Below are positions 33,079-35,449 of a DNA stretch of 35,449 nucleotides, one piece after another. The position numbers and the translations under genes were made by a program. Source of the stretch: a virus; IMG/VR virus record IMGVR_UViG_3300026183_000019, positions 1 through 35,449 of that record. The stretch is one strand, 5' to 3'. The notes below the pieces were generated by a model. The model worked only from the letters and a program-made list of their open reading frames with translations, searched no databases and was not told the origin of the DNA. Within the stretch, counting starts at the first letter, position 1, and each line of letters begins with the position of its first letter.

Positions 33079-35449
33079 AAAATTAATTCAATCGTACTAT
33101 ACAATAGACGCAGCTAATGACACAATAAAATTTCCTAATTATGTAAAACAAGAAGAAATATATCTTATCACAGATGTTGAGACAGGAACTATACTTGTAA
33201 ACTTCTCTGACCCAGACTTAGAAGTAGCTACATGGAGTTGGAGTGAAGCTGACGAAGAATTAACAATTACTACTACTGCTGATTTAAGTGCATTAGGTGT
33301 AACAGACAGTTCAAAATTGCAGATTATTGTAGATAGACCTCTTAATGAAATAGAGGTAGCGGACTCTCTTTTAGACCCAGTACACAAAATTCGTGTATCA
33401 ACTCCAGAGAACCTAATTGACACAGACTTTGAGTATGGACTTCAGCCTACTAAATGGGAGACATTAGAGTTATCAAATAATGTTCCTTCTTTCTATGTAG
33501 CAGACGGAGACGCTGCTTTACAAATAGTTACAGGGATTACTGCTAAAGCAGGTTCTGATATTGTTACAGTAAGTTGTAGTGACGAGCACGGACTTGTAAT
33601 CGGTACACCTATTGATGTGCAAGGTTTAACATCAAGAACAGCAGAAGGTAAATTCCTAATTAAGTCTGCTAGTACTACTACATTTACTTATGTTGCTAAT
33701 GCAGTACAACCAAACACAGGAAGTATTGGTTCTATTTACTCTACAGTAACTCCGGGAAGATTTTATGCAGGTTCTCAAATAACATATGATAAAGACACTG
33801 GTGTTCAAACAGACGGACTACCTCAATCAACACTTAGTATTACAACTCCAAATCCACACGGATTTGTTAATAATTCAAACTTTTACTTAGTAAACACTGT
33901 TGCTACTAAAACACTTAAAGTAACAGAAACTACTACATCTGACGCACCAGATGGTAGACCTTATGTAGATTTTGCTGAAGAAGTTACAGTAACACCAACT
34001 GTAGATTTAACTAAAACAGAAACTAAAGCATGGAGACCTCCTCACTCAATTAAGTTTGACGCAACTGCTGTAAATCTTGCTAACGATACAATTGCATGGA
34101 CCAATCACAGAATGCGTGCAAATGATGTAATACTTTATGTACCTCCATCTGGTGATACTCAAATAGGTGGATTAGATAGATTTGATTTTTATTATATAAA
34201 AGTATATGATGATAACCATATTCAGTTAACTACAACCAGAGATGGTGCTGCTATAAACTTTACAAATACAGGCTCATACAATTACGGTAGAGCAATGGTT
34301 GGTATGGTTTATGAAATATGGAGAGGCAGAGGTAACTACAGAGATTCTTATGGCTACGCTTATACAGTGGCAGAGTACAACAATGGTGTAGGTTCTGGTT
34401 GGGATATAAACCAGTTTGATTCAGCAGCAGGTGGATATGGATTAGGTGGTGGCGCAGATGAAGCATGGAGAACTATCGATAAAGTTATGCTTTGTTCAAG
34501 AACTAATCAAAGAATAGAAGATTATCTAAAAGACGCATACACTTACGGATTACAACAAGATTCGACAAACTATACTTTCCCGGAAACAGGAACTAAGCCA
34601 AATAGATGGAACTTCATAGAAGATGACGCTCATTGGATAGACGGTACTTGGTTCTTTAATAGAGATTACGCAGGAAGACCTTTTAGAACATCAAAAGGTG
34701 GTTTTTGGAGATTTAGAAAAAATTATAACTACAATGGTGGTTATAGATACTTTGGTGCATATTCTGGAACTAGAGATGTATTCGTAGTACCGCTTATTAG
34801 AGATGATGAAGCTGATACTTTTTATTCTGAAAATTTTGCTTTAGCTGATAATGATGATATAGCTTTGACTATAAGCTCTGGCGATATAGAAGTATTAACA
34901 GGTGTATCTACTAATAAAAACAATATTTTACAAAGCACTATATCTTCGGGAACTTATCAAGTAGAAAAAGTTGGTAATGATAGATTTAGATTAAAAAACG
35001 GAGGCACTACACAGCGAATTACAGAAGCAACTGGAGTATATGGTTGGTCTGGAACAACAGACAATGCTACTAAGAATAGTTTTTATTTACCAGACCACGC
35101 ATTAAATCAAAATTCAAATATTACTATAGACGCTACACAAGGTTCATTGCCTGCTGCAACAACAGGTGCTTTGGCTCCTAAAAATCCAGATACATTACCT
35201 TTTGAATTTTCTCTTGTTAAAGCCGGTATAACTGAATATTTTAATAACAATGCAGGTAGAGTAGATATAGTAACTTCTGGAAATCCAAGTGGTACTGGAT
35301 ACATATCAGATGGTGTAAGAGCAGGTAGTATTAAGAGTTACTCTTATATTTCTACATCTGCAATTACCACACGATACTGGTCTCCAGTTGACCAAGTTAC
35401 TGAACAGATAACATACACTCCAGCTAATATAAATGAAACAGATGTTTAC
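33071..35449 (+). CDS. Large tail/baseplate appendage protein (3' end missing)
   Basis: The frame is open from 33068 to the window end (793 codons visible). There is an in-frame TAG at 33065, and the first ATG lies about 1 kb inside. The likely start is therefore the TTG at 33071, overlapping the previous stop by 8 bases; the only ribosome-site-like sequence is GGTGG just upstream. The N-terminus (KLIQSYYTIDAANDTIKFP, EEIYLITDVETGTILVNFSDP) has the style of marine phage appendage proteins. DEHGLVIGTPIDVQGL and NPHGFVNNSNFYLV are 'HGL' modules like that in the giant fibre. From about residue 310 a Gly/Tyr/Asn-rich region follows (FDFYYIKVYDDN, YGLGGGADEAW, YNYNGGYRYFG). Its function is probably structural. 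Confidence 0.75.
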   Translation, partial: MAKKLIQSYYTIDAANDTIKFPNYVKQEEIYLITDVETGTILVNFSDPDLEVATWSWSEADEELTITTTADLSALGVTDSSKLQIIVDRPLNEIEVADSLLDPVHKIRVSTPENLIDTDFEYGLQPTKWETLELSNNVPSFYVADGDAALQIVTGITAKAGSDIVTVSCSDEHGLVIGTPIDVQGLTSRTAEGKFLIKSASTTTFTYVANAVQPNTGSIGSIYSTVTPGRFYAGSQITYDKDTGVQTDGLPQSTLSITTPNPHGFVNNSNFYLVNTVATKTLKVTETTTSDAPDGRPYVDFAEEVTVTPTVDLTKTETKAWRPPHSIKFDATAVNLANDTIAWTNHRMRANDVILYVPPSGDTQIGGLDRFDFYYIKVYDDNHIQLTTTRDGAAINFTNTGSYNYGRAMVGMVYEIWRGRGNYRDSYGYAYTVAEYNNGVGSGWDINQFDSAAGGYGLGGGADEAWRTIDKVMLCSRTNQRIEDYLKDAYTYGLQQDSTNYTFPETGTKPNRWNFIEDDAHWIDGTWFFNRDYAGRPFRTSKGGFWRFRKNYNYNGGYRYFGAYSGTRDVFVVPLIRDDEADTFYSENFALADNDDIALTISSGDIEVLTGVSTNKNNILQSTISSGTYQVEKVGNDRFRLKNGGTTQRITEATGVYGWSGTTDNATKNSFYLPDHALNQNSNITIDATQGSLPAATTGALAPKNPDTLPFEFSLVKAGITEYFNNNAGRVDIVTSGNPSGTGYISDGVRAGSIKSYSYISTSAITTRYWSPVDQVTEQITYTPANINETDVY

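Noticed and set aside
20969-35449. Diversity-generating retroelement acting on fibre tips
   Set aside because: No reverse transcriptase gene or template/variable repeat pair is visible in the window.
1-35449. Avoidance of GANTC (CcrM-type site)
   Set aside because: GAATC and GATTC are frequent throughout, so there is no depletion of this motif.

Overview
The window is a 35.4 kb piece of a tailed double-stranded DNA phage, or of a prophage, with a long-tailed (siphovirus-like) build. All supported genes lie on the + strand, packed head to tail, in an AT-rich sequence (roughly one third G+C by eye). It holds most of the head and tail morphogenesis block. Both ends are cut inside genes. I see no tRNA, integrase, replication gene, lysis cassette or CRISPR array. 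The low GC and the marine-phage style fibre modules suggest an aquatic host. The host itself cannot be named: Shine-Dalgarno sites (AGGAG) and TATAAT-like boxes are generic. Several genes that may be transcribed without a leader would fit, but not prove, an actinobacterial host.

Layout. 2-898: end of a conserved phage protein with a Tudor-like tail. 983-3432: HK97-type prohead protease with an acidic scaffold-like extension, then the major capsid protein, closed by a strong terminator (3455-3485). 3507-4419: small basic protein and gp6-like head-tail connector. 4427-7283: an accessory island of four overlapping genes (HTH plus double zinc ribbon, a DUF6065-like protein, an FmdB-like zinc ribbon, an AIPR/DGQHR-like protein) inserted between connector and head-closure protein. 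7306-10335: head closure, an oversized gp10-like protein, tail terminator and a small acidic protein. 10418-16197: major tail protein, tail assembly chaperones G and GT (joined by a -1 frameshift at CCCAAAA) and a 1471-residue tape measure. 16197-20969: membrane/coiled-coil protein, a 40-residue Cys-rich protein, a minor tail protein and a tail hub carrying a lectin-like insertion. 20969-35449: a fibre region of more than 14 kb made of modular fibre genes alternating with small, probably chaperone-like, genes.

How it works together. The protease, capsid, connector, closure and terminator proteins build the head and its neck. The major tail protein polymerises around the tape measure with help from G/GT. 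The hub and fibres then form the adsorption apparatus. Many genes meet at TAATG or ATGA junctions, so translational coupling is probably the main control. Strong Shine-Dalgarno sites and short intergenic gaps with promoter-like boxes mark the few places where expression may be reset.

Most notable: complete absence (by eye) of GATC and near absence of GATGC/GCATC, with Asp codons switched to GAC exactly where GAT would create those sites; the accessory island with an AIPR-like gene; a set of possible leaderless promoters; a tail-fibre cupredoxin-like domain with a possible copper-ligand set; and a tandem array of fibres sharing one N-terminal module.
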